Source: JALYYC01 sp963795805
GTDB taxonomy: Bacteria > Chloroflexota > Dormibacteria > CF-121
Direction: 5' to 3'
DNA: 64,000 bases
Assembly: GCA_963795805.1 (NCBI GenBank)
Contig: CAWCIV010000001.1
Location: forward strand, 62,001-126,000
Shown here in pieces: positions 34,752 to 43,893 of this stretch. Under the pieces are notes generated by a model that saw only the letters and a list, made by a program, of their open reading frames with translations, made no database searches and had not been told where the DNA came from. Positions within the stretch are counted from its first letter, which is position 1; every line of letters begins with the position of its first letter. Made by a program: the position numbers and the translations under genes.

Positions 34752-35342
34752 ATGGTGCATAACGCAGTGGACGACGAGGGCTTCGCATTCGGCGGGGAGA
34801 ATGCACCGGCTGACGCTGACGAAACCGCCCTCGTGCAAGCCGCTCTAGAAAGGCCCGAGTTGTTCGGCGCGGTGTATCAGCGTCACGTGGATGCGATTTA
34901 CCGTTACCTCCAGCTTCGGGCCGGCCTCGATGAAGCAGCAGATTTGACCCAACAAGTATTTCTCAAGGCGTTCATTGCGTTACCCACTTACCAGCCGAAG
35001 GGCGTGCCCTTTTCTGCGTGGTTGTTCCGGATTGCGCGAAATCTGGCAACTGACCATCGCAGAGTGAGCCACCGGAAGCCCGGCGAGCTGCTGCCCGACA
35101 TCATGCCCAGTGGCGTCACCGGGGCACCGGAGGAAGCCGCCCTACGAATGGAGCAACAGGCCCGCCTCCGTTCCTTGCTTCGTGAACTCAATACCGAGAA
35201 ACGCGAGCTACTGGCGATGCGTTTCGCAGCAGGTTTGTCGTCACGCGAAATCGCGGCGGTGATCGGCAAGAGCGAGGCGGCGGTCAAGAAGCAGCTTGGT
35301 CGGATCCTTCGAACCCTCAAGGAGAAATACGGTGAATACTAG
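34752..35342 (+). CDS. ECF-type RNA polymerase sigma factor
   Basis: A 196-residue sigma-70 family factor. Region 2 (about 35-105) has FGAVYQRHVDAIYRYLQLRA, then DEAADLTQQVFLKAFIALPT and FSAWLFRIARNLATDHRR. Region 4 (about 135-190) has LRELNTEKRELLAMRFAAGL and SSREIAAVIGKSEAAVKKQL. The next gene overlaps its end by 11 bases and encodes a single-pass membrane protein, a standard sigma/anti-sigma layout. No matching promoter motif was identified in the window. Confidence 0.9.
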   Translation: MVHNAVDDEGFAFGGENAPADADETALVQAALERPELFGAVYQRHVDAIYRYLQLRAGLDEAADLTQQVFLKAFIALPTYQPKGVPFSAWLFRIARNLATDHRRVSHRKPGELLPDIMPSGVTGAPEEAALRMEQQARLRSLLRELNTEKRELLAMRFAAGLSSREIAAVIGKSEAAVKKQLGRILRTLKEKYGEY

Positions 35343-36477
35343 CCACGCGGCCAACGCCTATCCGGATCTACTCGAAAACGACGCCGACGGCAGTCTTACG
35401 AAGGTTGTCATCGGCCTCGCGTCCATCTATCAGAGTGCGGGCGCCCCACCCTCGCTGAGAAAGTCGATTGAGTCGGCAGTACTAGATGCCCCACGTCGCA
35501 GGGCCAGCACGGCGCCTCCTTCGGTTGTTCGTGGACGACGTGTCCGGTTGGGCGCCGGTGCCTTGGCCGCCGCGGCGCTAATTCTCGCTGTCGGTATCGT
35601 CGGCTATGCCGTAGCGCCGGTAATCGATCGTTTGCTCACGTCACAAAGCGGAGTTTCCGCCCTTCCGATGCACGATATTGGCCTGGCCCAAACCACCTCC
35701 GGAATTACGGTAAAAGTGGATCGCGCCTATGCGGACGCCAACCGGGTCATCGTCGCCTACACGGTTCAGGTTCCGCAGGGTTTTGCTAATTCGACGAGTG
35801 GCGTCGATGGCAAGGCGAGCCTGACCGATGCGAGCGGACACACCCTTCCCTTTATCGATGCCACTGGACTCGCTGGCAGTAGCCCCCACGTCAACGCAGG
35901 CCTGCTAACTTTCGACGCCGAATCGCTTCCGGGAGGCACCGCGACGGACACCTTTCTCCTCTCCTTTCCGCAGGTGAGCACCAACCCGATTATGGGGGGC
36001 GCCCCGCTGGTTGCCGGGGCGTTCTCCTTCAAGTTCGACCTCGCCGTAGCGCGGGGCCGCGAAATCACGCTAGCTAAAACCGTGGTGACACATGGCGTGC
36101 CGGTGACCCTCGAGCGTGTGGTCATAACGCCTTCCGAGACAAGGCTTTACTTGGTCTTCCCGGCAAGCAGCGGTATCAAGCCAGCCGACTGGAACGCGAA
36201 TGCCCATCTCTCGGGTAGTGGATGGGACTCGCGCCAAGTCCAACTGCCAATCGACCGCACCGTACTAATGACCACCGGTGCATATTTCATCAACAGCCAC
36301 AGCGAGCACGTGACGACCTTCTCCGGTGACTTCCGCGGGCGCAAGGGGGAGTGGACCGTGACCGTCGATTCGCTTTGGGGGGTTGATACCACGGCGGCTT
36401 CCGCCGGGACACATGGCAGCGAGCCGAAGCAGGCGCGAGAAGCAGGCCCCTGGACGTTCAAGTTCGTGCTGCCGTAG
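35332..36477 (+). CDS. Membrane-anchored DUF4179-like protein, probable anti-sigma partner
   Basis: A 381-residue protein from GTG 35332, overlapping the sigma gene. Residues 1-75 are cytoplasmic and could hold the sigma-binding segment. A single membrane helix (about 80-100: LGAGALAAAALILAVGIVGY) follows. The outside part begins with IGLAQTTSGITVKVDRAYAD and ends WTFKFVLP, like DUF4179 and DUF5643 domains of sigma-linked proteins in Firmicutes and related groups. It lacks a visible H-x3-C-x2-C zinc motif, so it is not a ZAS-type anti-sigma. The function is inferred from the operon. Confidence 0.65.
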   Translation: MNTSHAANAYPDLLENDADGSLTKVVIGLASIYQSAGAPPSLRKSIESAVLDAPRRRASTAPPSVVRGRRVRLGAGALAAAALILAVGIVGYAVAPVIDRLLTSQSGVSALPMHDIGLAQTTSGITVKVDRAYADANRVIVAYTVQVPQGFANSTSGVDGKASLTDASGHTLPFIDATGLAGSSPHVNAGLLTFDAESLPGGTATDTFLLSFPQVSTNPIMGGAPLVAGAFSFKFDLAVARGREITLAKTVVTHGVPVTLERVVITPSETRLYLVFPASSGIKPADWNANAHLSGSGWDSRQVQLPIDRTVLMTTGAYFINSHSEHVTTFSGDFRGRKGEWTVTVDSLWGVDTTAASAGTHGSEPKQAREAGPWTFKFVLP

Positions 36478-36576
36478 ATGGTAATGCGGCTTACTTGCTT
36501 CCAGACGATGCGTGGCAGAGGACGTGCCACGAATGAATACAAATGGGATAGCTGCGCCGCGCTTCGATCTCAGGCT

Positions 36577-36615
36577 GCAGCTGACTCTTAATCAGTTGGT
36601 CGCGGGTTCGAACCC
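36577..36615 (+). other. Truncated tRNA-Lys(CTT) sequence, possible integration (att) scar
   Basis: Thirty-nine bases read as the central and 3' part of a tRNA-Lys. An anticodon stem-loop GCTGA-CTCTTAA-TCAGT has CTT at the anticodon place, followed by variable-loop bases and GCGGGTTCGAACCC (T-arm with GTTCGAAC). The 5' half (acceptor and D-arm) is absent, and the T-stem 3' side is not complementary. A full tRNA is therefore not present. The rest of the 238-base gap 36478-36715 shows nothing else. Confidence 0.5.
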
Positions 36616-36715
36616 TTGACCGGCCGCATGATCACGTCTTTACGAATCTGATTGAAGGCGCTAGAGCTGGTCGTGGGATAGTCGGTGCGCCAGAATCGTG
36701 CCACTGCGATGGGCA

Positions 36716-39023
36716 TTAATCGCGCCGCAGGAGGACTGGGGACGCGGGGCGTCGGCTTCGATCGATTGCCTCCCAGATTTTGAAAGGCGTGAGCGGCATC
36801 TGGAGCTGCTTGATGCCCAATGGGAGGAGCGCGTCCATGACGGCATTGACCACGGTGGGCGTCGAGCAAACCGTGCCGCCTTCGCCGATGCCTTTGACGC
36901 CCATCGGGTTGTGGGGTGAGGGCGTCACCGTGCGATCGGTCTCGAAGCTGGGCAGGTCTGCAGCGCCCGGCAGGAGGTAGGTCGTGAAGTTGCCGGTCAG
37001 CAGCTGGCCGTCCTCGTCGTACTCGACCCCCTCGTAAAGCGCCTGCGCCAGTCCCTGGGCGATTGCCCCGTGTACCTGGCCGTCGACGATCATCGGGTTG
37101 ATCACCTTGCCGCAGTCGTCGACGGCGACGTAGCGCAAGACCTTGACGAAGCCGGTGTCGCGATCGATCTCGACCTGGGCGAGGTGGGCCCCAAAGGGAA
37201 AGACGTTGTCCGGCGGAGCAAACTCAGCAGTGGACGAGAGCTCGCTTTCGCGCCCGGCCGCCGTCGCCCAACCGGCCAGCGTTTCCAGCGTGATTCCGCG
37301 AGAGGGAACACCGCGCACCTGCGCGCGGCCGTCCTGGAGAACCACGTCCGCGGCAGCCGCCTCGAAGGCGGAAGCGGCCAGCTCACAAAGCTGCCTCGAC
37401 AGTTTGGCTGACGTCTTAAGGACGGTCGCTCCGGAAATGGCGGCGCTGCGGCTGCCAAAGGTCCCGATGGCGAAGGCCGGCTGGTCCGTGTCGCCGTAGA
37501 TGACGCTGACCCGATCCATCGGCACGCCGAAATGGTCGGCCGCGATCTGGGCCCAGGTCGTCTGATGTCCCTGGCCGTGCGGCGTCGAGCCCGTGATCAC
37601 GGTGATGCCCCCATCGTGCTCGAGCCGGACGGTTGCTTTGTCAGCCTCGGTGCCGGCGGCAATCTCAACATACGTCGCGATGCCGACGCCCTGCAGCCGG
37701 CCTTGCTCGCGCGCCCTGGCCTGCGCCTCGCGCAGCTTCGGATAGCCAGCGATCTCCGCCAATCGTCGGAGTGTTCCGCGCGTAGTCACCACTGTCGTAG
37801 TTCAGGCCCGCGGCGTTCTTGTAAGGAAATTCCGACGAGGCGACGAAGTTGCGCAGGCGGAGCTCGACCGGATCCATCTCGAGCTCCTGGGCCAGCCGAT
37901 CCACCATCCGCTCGATCATGAAGATCGCTTCCGGGCGTCCGGCGCCCCGGTACGGACCGGTGGGCGCGGCATTCGTGTAGACGCCGGTTACCTTGCTCTG
38001 CGAGGCCGCGATCTTGTAGCAGCCAGTTTGCAAATCCGGTGTGAACACCGGCACGAAGGCACTGAAGGGCTCCAGGTGGCCACCCATGTCGGCCAGAATT
38101 TGCGAACGGATCGCCAGCATGGTGCCGTCGCGCATCGCCGCCAGCTCCACGTCCTGGACCTGCCCGCGGCCATGACAGGTCACGGCACAGTTCTCCGAGC
38201 GCCCCTCGATCCACTTGACCGGACGCCGCAACCGCCGCGCCGCCGCCGCGACGACGATCTCTTCGCCGAGGCAGTTACCTTTGCTCCCGAACCCGCCCCC
38301 CACGTCCTCGACGATGACGCGAACATCGTCTTCCTCCATGTCCAGGCAGTCGGCGACCGCATCGCGGACGCCATAGGCCGACTGTGACGACACCTGCAGT
38401 ATCAGGCGCCGGTCCTCCATCCAGGCGAGGGCGCCACGCGGTTCCAGCGCCGCCGGGATCAACCGTTGATTGACGAGGCGCTCGCGAACGACGACCTCGG
38501 CGCGGTCGAAGGCGCGCTTGACCGCACCCCGTCGCAGCTGCCTGGTAAAGGCGACGTTACTGCCGATTTCCGGGTAGAGGACGGGCGCGTCCTCCTGCAG
38601 AGCCCGGTCGAGGTCGGTGACCGTGGCCAGGGGATTCAGCTCGACCTCGATCAGCTCCAGGGCGTCGCGCGCTTCTGGCTCCGATTCGGCGATCAGCACC
38701 GCGATCGCTTCCCCAAAATGTCGAACGCGACCGCTCGCCAGCACGCGACGTTCGGGCAGCGGCATGCCATCGACGGCCGCTTCGATCTCGAGTGGCTTGA
38801 TGTCCGCCAGGTCGTTCGCCGACCACGCCGCGATGACCCCCGGCGCCTTGCGAGCAGCGTCCAGGTTCAGCCGCCCGACGACGGCATGGGCGAGATGGCT
38901 TCGCAGAAACACGGCGTGGAGACAGCCATGGGGTTGCAGGTCGTCGACGAAGCGCCCTGCGCCGCGAACCAGGTGCGGGTCTTCGACGCGTCGGATTGAG
39001 GCGCCGAACACAGGCCTTGACAC
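36716..39023 (-). pseudogene. Xanthine dehydrogenase/CO dehydrogenase-like molybdenum subunit with one frameshift
   Basis: About 769 codons of a CoxL/XdhA-type molybdopterin hydroxylase large subunit. The start is GTG 39023 (VSRPVFGASIRRVEDPHLVRG). Visible motifs are VRVIVEDVGGGFGSKGN and TGPYRGAGRPEAIFMIERMV (both molybdopterin-contacting). In the second frame GSTPHGQGHQTTWAQIAADH and MGVKGIGEGGTVCSTPTVVN carry the conserved catalytic Glu region. Frame changes near 37785 in a GCGCGG stretch, with one extra base by length. The FAD and 2Fe-2S subunits that normally accompany it are missing downstream, where a tRNA-Lys scrap and a convergent gene follow. The gene is thus an orphan even if the frameshift is an artefact. 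Confidence 0.8.
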
Positions 39024-39076
39024 AGAGGCCAGTCTACGGAGCCGGCCCCAGCTATGCTTGGGCTCGCGAACGTGAC

Positions 39077-39814
39077 ATGCGGCTGAGCCCCGGTGCGCGG
39101 TACGGCCTCGTCTCGGCCTTGTTGTTGGGCAGCGCGGTGCCCTTCGCGTCCGTGATCGGGCGGCGCTACGGTGTTGGGGCTGCACGCCGATTTGGCGCCG
39201 GGATGGGCACGGCCGTGCTCGGTCAGCAGGCGCTCGTCGCCCTGGTCTTGAACCGCCGCCATGCCCTGAGCATCGTGGACGGCATCACGCTCAGCCGGGG
39301 CGGAACGGGGGCGCTGATGACCGGCCTGATCGCCTCCGGCGTCAGGCAACGACGTGGCGTGGCCGGCTGGCTGGGTTGGATCGCGCTGCTCTATGGCGCG
39401 ATCGTGAGCGACTGGCTCGACGGCCCGATCGCTCGTCGCCTGGGAACCAGTGCGGTCGGCGCAACCTTCGACATCGAGGCCGATTCCTGGCTCACGCTGT
39501 GCAGCGCCGCGGCGGCCGTGCACTCGGGTGGCCTGCCGGCCTATGTCCTGGCCGGCCCGACGGCGCGGTACCTGCGACTGGCGGCGCTGCGTCCGTTCGT
39601 CCCGTATCGGCAACTGGTCTCCGGCGATCCGCTCTGGACCCGGCACGTCGGCATGGCGCAGATGACGATGTTCATCGCCGCACTGGCGCCGTTCCGGGGA
39701 CGATTAACGGGACTGGTGCTGCGAATCGGGACGCCGCTGGTGGTGGCCAGCCAACTGGTGACGCTCGCCGTCCTGTCGTGGCGGAAGATCAGGGCATGGG
39801 ACATGCCCCGATGA
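39077..39814 (+). CDS. CDP-alcohol phosphatidyltransferase family protein
   Basis: A 245-residue membrane enzyme. The family signature appears as SDWLDGPIARRLG, then TSAVGATFDIEAD. All four metal-binding aspartates are present (D-x2-D-G-x2-A-R...G-x3-D-x3-D), with one residue fewer than usual between AR and G. Several hydrophobic helices surround it. Such enzymes transfer a phospho-alcohol from a CDP-lipid (or CDP-alcohol) to an acceptor. The ATG at 39077 is 53 bases from the divergent molybdenum hydroxylase start. Its stop overlaps the next ATG, and the two following genes are also overlapped, so it heads a tight lipid operon. Confidence 0.85.
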   Translation: MRLSPGARYGLVSALLLGSAVPFASVIGRRYGVGAARRFGAGMGTAVLGQQALVALVLNRRHALSIVDGITLSRGGTGALMTGLIASGVRQRRGVAGWLGWIALLYGAIVSDWLDGPIARRLGTSAVGATFDIEADSWLTLCSAAAAVHSGGLPAYVLAGPTARYLRLAALRPFVPYRQLVSGDPLWTRHVGMAQMTMFIAALAPFRGRLTGLVLRIGTPLVVASQLVTLAVLSWRKIRAWDMPR

Positions 39815-39927
39815 ATCGCGAGCCGGAAAGCCCGTTGGCCGTCGAGATCCTCGGCTGGCTCGGCTTCGTGCTCTTTGTTGCCGGGGTCTGGCGGGTGCGG
39901 AAGGCGCTCGATCGCCCGCATCCGTGA
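39811..39927 (+). CDS. Small single-pass membrane protein (38 aa) in lipid operon
   Basis: MNREPESPLAVEILGWLGFV begins a 38-residue protein with one hydrophobic helix and a basic C-terminus. It starts within the stop of the CDP-alcohol phosphotransferase (ATGA), and its own stop overlaps the GTG of the CarS-like gene (GTGA). The double overlap argues it is a real, translated member of the operon. No family is known to me. Confidence 0.6.
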   Translation: MNREPESPLAVEILGWLGFVLFVAGVWRVRKALDRPHP

Positions 39928-40490
39928 AGATCCTGCGCGCCGGCTGGCTTATCCTGCCGGTCGTCGTCGGCGGGCTGGGCCATGTGGCCGTCCTCAAGAC
40001 AAATGTCCTTCGGCCGCTCGCCAGGCCGATCGACGGTGGGGCGCGATGGTGGGGTCAGCCAGTGTTCGGTGCGAACAAGACCTGGCGCGGCATCGCCGTG
40101 ATGACCGGGTTGACCGCGCTGACAAGTGCCAGCCTCGACGCGGTCGGGCGGCGAAATCGGTGGGCCGTGGCGCTCGAGGTGCGCAAGTCCGCTCGACTCA
40201 CCGCCTGGGCGGCGGGCGCGGTCTGCGGCCTCGCGTATTGCCTGGCCGAGCTACCCAATAGCTTCGTCAAACGGCGGCTGCGGATCTCGCCCGGTGCTCG
40301 TGCCGGTCGGGCGAGCCGGCTCCAGTACGTCGTCGATCAGGCCGACTCGGTCGTCGGCTGCCTGCTGCCACTGCGCCTCATCTACCGCTCGGATGTCGCC
40401 GAGCTGGTGTCGGCCCTGTCGTTGGGCCTGGCGGTCCACATCGGCATCGACCGGATGATTTACGCGATCGGCGTCAAAACACGCCTATAG
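39924..40490 (+). CDS. CarS-like CDP-archaeol synthase/CTP:lipid cytidylyltransferase
   Basis: A 188-residue membrane protein of the CarS (DUF46) group, whose archaeal members activate archaetidic acid with CTP. Family marks are FGANKTWRGIAVMTGLTA (the NKTWRG motif), then ELPNSFVKRRLRISPG and YVVDQADSVVGCLLPLRLIY (D-Q-A-D, the metal-binding region). The start is GTG 39924, overlapping the previous stop. In bacteria such proteins are less common and their substrate is usually untested. Placement after a CDP-alcohol phosphotransferase suggests it makes the CDP-activated donor used by that enzyme. It converges on the polyprenol kinase-like gene with a 6-base overlap. Confidence 0.8.
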   Translation: MKILRAGWLILPVVVGGLGHVAVLKTNVLRPLARPIDGGARWWGQPVFGANKTWRGIAVMTGLTALTSASLDAVGRRNRWAVALEVRKSARLTAWAAGAVCGLAYCLAELPNSFVKRRLRISPGARAGRASRLQYVVDQADSVVGCLLPLRLIYRSDVAELVSALSLGLAVHIGIDRMIYAIGVKTRL

Positions 40491-41123
40491 GCCGAGCCAC
40501 TGCTCGGCCAGGAGTCCAGCGAGGGTGGGGATGACCAGGTTGTCCAGCCCGTAGCCCAGCGCTGCCTCGACGGCGGTCAAGGCGAGCGCGACTGCCGCCG
40601 CGCCCGCGATCGCGCCATGGCCGGCGGTCAGCGCGAAGGGGATGCCGAGGCCGAACCCGACGACAAGGAATGCCAGGCTGCCGGGCACGCTCTTGCGTCC
40701 ACCGGCGACTCGCCAGGTCAGCCGGGGCAGGCGCCGGCCGACGATCCCTGCCACCGCATCGGGCCCGGCCAGCATCAGGGCGCCGTAGGAAAACGCGGCT
40801 GGATGGGGCCAGAGGACCACCGCCGCCAGCAAGAGACCGACGGGGAAGAGGACCGCCCCCAGCGTCGGCCGAGCGACGGCGTGCACGCTCGGCAGAGTTC
40901 CGCGTTGCCGTGTGACGCCGAGAACCAGCGTGAAGGCCAGAGCCAGGATCACGACGTCGGCGAGTCCGAGGTAGAGGGGAAACAGGGCGGTGGTCCCGGC
41001 TCCTGCAAGGTGAACCAGTGCTCGGGTCGTCTCCGGCCGGACGCCACGACGCGAGGCCAATTCCGAGGCCGCGAAGAGGGCGCAAAGCCCGGCCGCGGTG
41101 GCCAGCAGAGGCAGAATTCTCAC
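40485..41123 (-). CDS. Dolichol/phytol kinase-like membrane protein
   Basis: A 212-residue protein with seven or so hydrophobic segments. TTRALVHLAGAGTTALFPLY matches the R-x-x-x-H start of the diacylglycerol/polyprenol kinase family. AGPDAVAGIVGRRLPRLTWR and GGRKSVPGSLAFLVVGFGLG match the G-D-x-x-A...G-x-K-S-x-x-G-S catalytic region. Known relatives use CTP to phosphorylate phytol, dolichol or farnesol. With the CarS-like and CDP-alcohol enzymes on the opposite strand, it suggests a pathway that activates an isoprenoid-type alcohol. ATG 41123 is used as start. Confidence 0.75.
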   Translation of the reverse strand: MRILPLLATAAGLCALFAASELASRRGVRPETTRALVHLAGAGTTALFPLYLGLADVVILALAFTLVLGVTRQRGTLPSVHAVARPTLGAVLFPVGLLLAAVVLWPHPAAFSYGALMLAGPDAVAGIVGRRLPRLTWRVAGGRKSVPGSLAFLVVGFGLGIPFALTAGHGAIAGAAAVALALTAVEAALGYGLDNLVIPTLAGLLAEQWLGL

Positions 41124-41149
41124 GCCTGATGGAAGCGGCCATACCGCCC

Positions 41150-41178
41150 TTGACAGAGCATAGGGAATCGGTTAAGTT
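41150..41178 (+). promoter_or_regulatory. Sigma-70-like promoter before the beta-propeller gene
   Basis: TTGACA (41150-41155), a 17-base spacer and TAAGTT (41173-41178), facing the secreted beta-propeller gene 78 bases downstream. The -35 box is consensus. Confidence 0.5.
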
Positions 41179-41255
41179 CACGGCGCCAACGGAAAAGGCA
41201 ACTCAACGTGCCCGTGGGACGGCGGATGGCACCGTAGATCACCTTGGAGGGAAGA

Positions 41256-43828
41256 ATGCACGTACGCAGGCTAATTACTCTGGTTTCCGCGGCGTCGGTG
41301 GCGTTGATCGGGGCGCAGTCCGGTCCGGTGCTCGCGCAGGCCGGGACCCAGGGTTCAGCGAACAAGTCGCTGCACCAGCACCAGCAGTCGACCAAGAACA
41401 CCGGCATCACCGGAACCGTTACGAATAAGGGCGCCGACGGGGCAGACGACGCCATGAACCAGGCGAATCAATACGCCGCGGCGCGCACCGCGCCAGGCCT
41501 CTCCATCCCCGCGGCAGCTTACGCGGCGGCACAGGCGCAGGCGGCCAAGCTCCCGGTGGCGAGCGGAAGCTGGACCCAGGTCACGACCCAACCGACCGAC
41601 CCCGAACCGGCCGGCTATTACGACCCAGTCTGGTCGAACTACGGTTCCGGTTTCGGCCGCGTCGTGGCGGGCCGGGTGACCTCGCTCGCGGCTGAGGGCT
41701 CGACGGTCTATGCTGGCGCCGCCGACGGCGGTGTCTGGAAGTCGACCGACAACGGGGCGAAATTGGACCCCGATCTTCGACCAGATGCCGACGCTGTCGA
41801 TCGGCGCGCTCGCCATCAACCCGGTCGACCACTCGCTGTGGGTCGGCACCGGTGAGGCGAACACGAACGCCGACTCCTACGCCGGCCAGGGGGTCTTCCG
41901 CTCGGCCGACGGCGGCGCGTCGTTCAGCCAGGTTGGCGGCAGTCAACTGTCCGGCAAGACCAGTTATCGCCTCATGTTCGATGGCCTGGGAACGGTCTAC
42001 ATCGCCACCAGCGGCGGGCTGTACCGTCGCGCCGCGGCAAACACGACGGCTCCGTGGACAGAGGTACTCAAGCCGGACCCGAACCCGACCAACCGGCCGT
42101 ATCGCACGTCGTTTATCACTGATGTCGCGGTCCAGCCGGGGAGCAATGGCACCGTCGTTCTGGCCGCGCTGGGATGGCGCGGCGGAACCTCGGCTCAGGA
42201 CCTGACGTACAACGGGTTCTACCTGTCGACCGACAGTGGATTGAGCTTCGCCAGGATCACGCCAACCGGGGCCATCGATCCCGCCGACATCGGCCGGACG
42301 ACCTTTGCCTACTCGTCCGACGGCTCCAAGCTGTACGCCATCGTCGAGTCGCCGGCGAAGCTCGCGACCGGTAAGGCCAGCGTCATGCAGGGGGTCTTCG
42401 TCTCCGCGAACGGCAGTGCTGCCGGCCCGTGGACCCTGATCGCCGACGCGACCAAGCTCTGCGCCTCCGGTTCCGGGCTATCCTGTCCGTCCACCTACGA
42501 GCCTGGCGTGCAGGCCTGGTACAACCAGGACCTGATCGTCGATCCCGCCAACGCCAACCATGTCATCGTCGGGCTCGAGGAGGAGTACCAGTCGTTCAAC
42601 GGCGGGGGCTCGTTCACGACCATCAGCCCCTACTGGAACTACAACTTCGCCTGCGATTACACCAGCCCTGGTCCCTCGTGCCCGCTGACCACGCATCCTG
42701 ACCAGCACGCGGATCGCGATCTCGGGCGGCACCCTTTACATCGGCAACGACGGCGGCGTGTACTCGCGCTCGCTCGCGGACACGGCGCCTAGGGGTGGCT
42801 GGACCGACCTCAACACGACGCTGCATGTGCTGCAGTATTACGACGCGATGGCGAGCAAGCCGAACCAGCGGAACGCCGCCACCTGGGGCGGCCTGCAGGA
42901 CAACGGCACGACGAAGCTCTACTCGGGTGCCCCGACCAACCTGACCCCGGCAGGTGGCGACGGTGGCTACGTCATCGTCGACCCGCACGACGGGAACCAC
43001 GCAGTCGGTGAGTACGTGTACCTCAACACCTACCTGACGACCGACGGCGGCGCGAACTTCCGGACGATCACGCCCTCCTGCTTCGATGTGGTCCATCCGA
43101 ACCCGATCGTGAACTGCGATCCGAACCCGCGCTTCATCGCTCCGCTCGCGACCGACGTCAACGACGCCAACCACTGGGTGATCGGCGGGGAGTACGTCTG
43201 GAACGACACCCAGGCCTGGAACACGGTCTGCCAGCCGGCGACCTCGTCGTCGCCGGAGCGTTGCGACTGGACCAATGTTCATGACACGGGCGGATCGATC
43301 ACGGCGCTCGCCGTCAACGGCAACACGACCTATGCCGGATATTGCGGGTCGTGCAACGCCGGGAGTACCTTCCACTCCGCCATCGATACGAACTACGGCG
43401 GTAGCTGGCACACCATCAACGCCCCGAACCTGCCCCAGCGCTACATCGCCGGCCTGACGGTCGACGCGGCGAATCCGGCGCACATTTTCGCCATCTACAA
43501 CGGCTTCTCGCGGCGCTGGAGCCCGAGCGCGGGCGTCGGCCACGTCTTCGAGTCGACCGACGGCGGAGTGACCTTCACGGACATCTCGGGGAACCTGCCG
43601 GACGTTCCGAGTGATGCCCTCGTCTACGCGCGCGGCAATCTCTTGCTGGGGACCGACATCGGCGCCTTCTTCGCCACGGGCGGGCAAGGGGCCGCGACGG
43701 GTTGGTCTCGCCTCGGCACCGGACTCCCGAATACCTCGCTCAACAGTCTTCGCCTCAATCCCGACGATCAGACCCTGCTCGCCGGCACGCACGGACGCGG
43801 GATCTGGTCGATGCCGGTCCCGCACTAG
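41256..43828 (+). pseudogene. Secreted BNR/sialidase-like beta-propeller protein with two frameshifts
   Basis: About 857 codons. An N-terminal signal peptide (MHVRRLITLVSAASVALIGA, preceded by GGAGGG) leads into a low-complexity linker and then BNR-type blades. Repeats include GVWKSTDNGA, then GVFRSADGGASFSQVGGS, GFYLSTDSGLSF, NTYLTTDGGANFRTI and HVFESTDGGVTFTDISGNLP, ending HGRGIWSMPVPH. The S-x-D-x-G-x-x-W/F Asp-box spacing is typical of sialidase-like or VPS10-like propellers of surface or cell-wall proteins. Frame changes occur near 41762 (an extra A in GCGAAATTGG) and near 42710 (an extra G in GCGGATCGCG). Total length is two over a multiple of three, as expected. A strong terminator follows. 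Confidence 0.8.
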
Positions 43829-43846
43829 AGCGGACCACAATCGGAA

Positions 43847-43882
43847 AGCGGCGTCGGGCCATCGGGCTCGGCGCCGCTTTTT
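43847..43882. terminator. Intrinsic terminator shared by convergent genes
   Basis: A 13-bp stem (AGCGGCGTCGGGC with GCTCGGCGCCGCT, two G-T pairs), a 6-base loop and TTTTT at 43878-43882. It lies between the converging propeller gene and the large minus-strand gene. Confidence 0.85.
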
Positions 43883-43893
43883 ATTGCCGCCGA

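Noticed and set aside
36541..36640. Complete tRNA-Lys gene
   Set aside because: No acceptor or D-arm can be drawn from the upstream bases, and the T-stem does not close.
42623..43840. 405-codon minus-strand frame
   Set aside because: It is a shadow of the beta-propeller gene with Arg/Val-rich composition and no domain.
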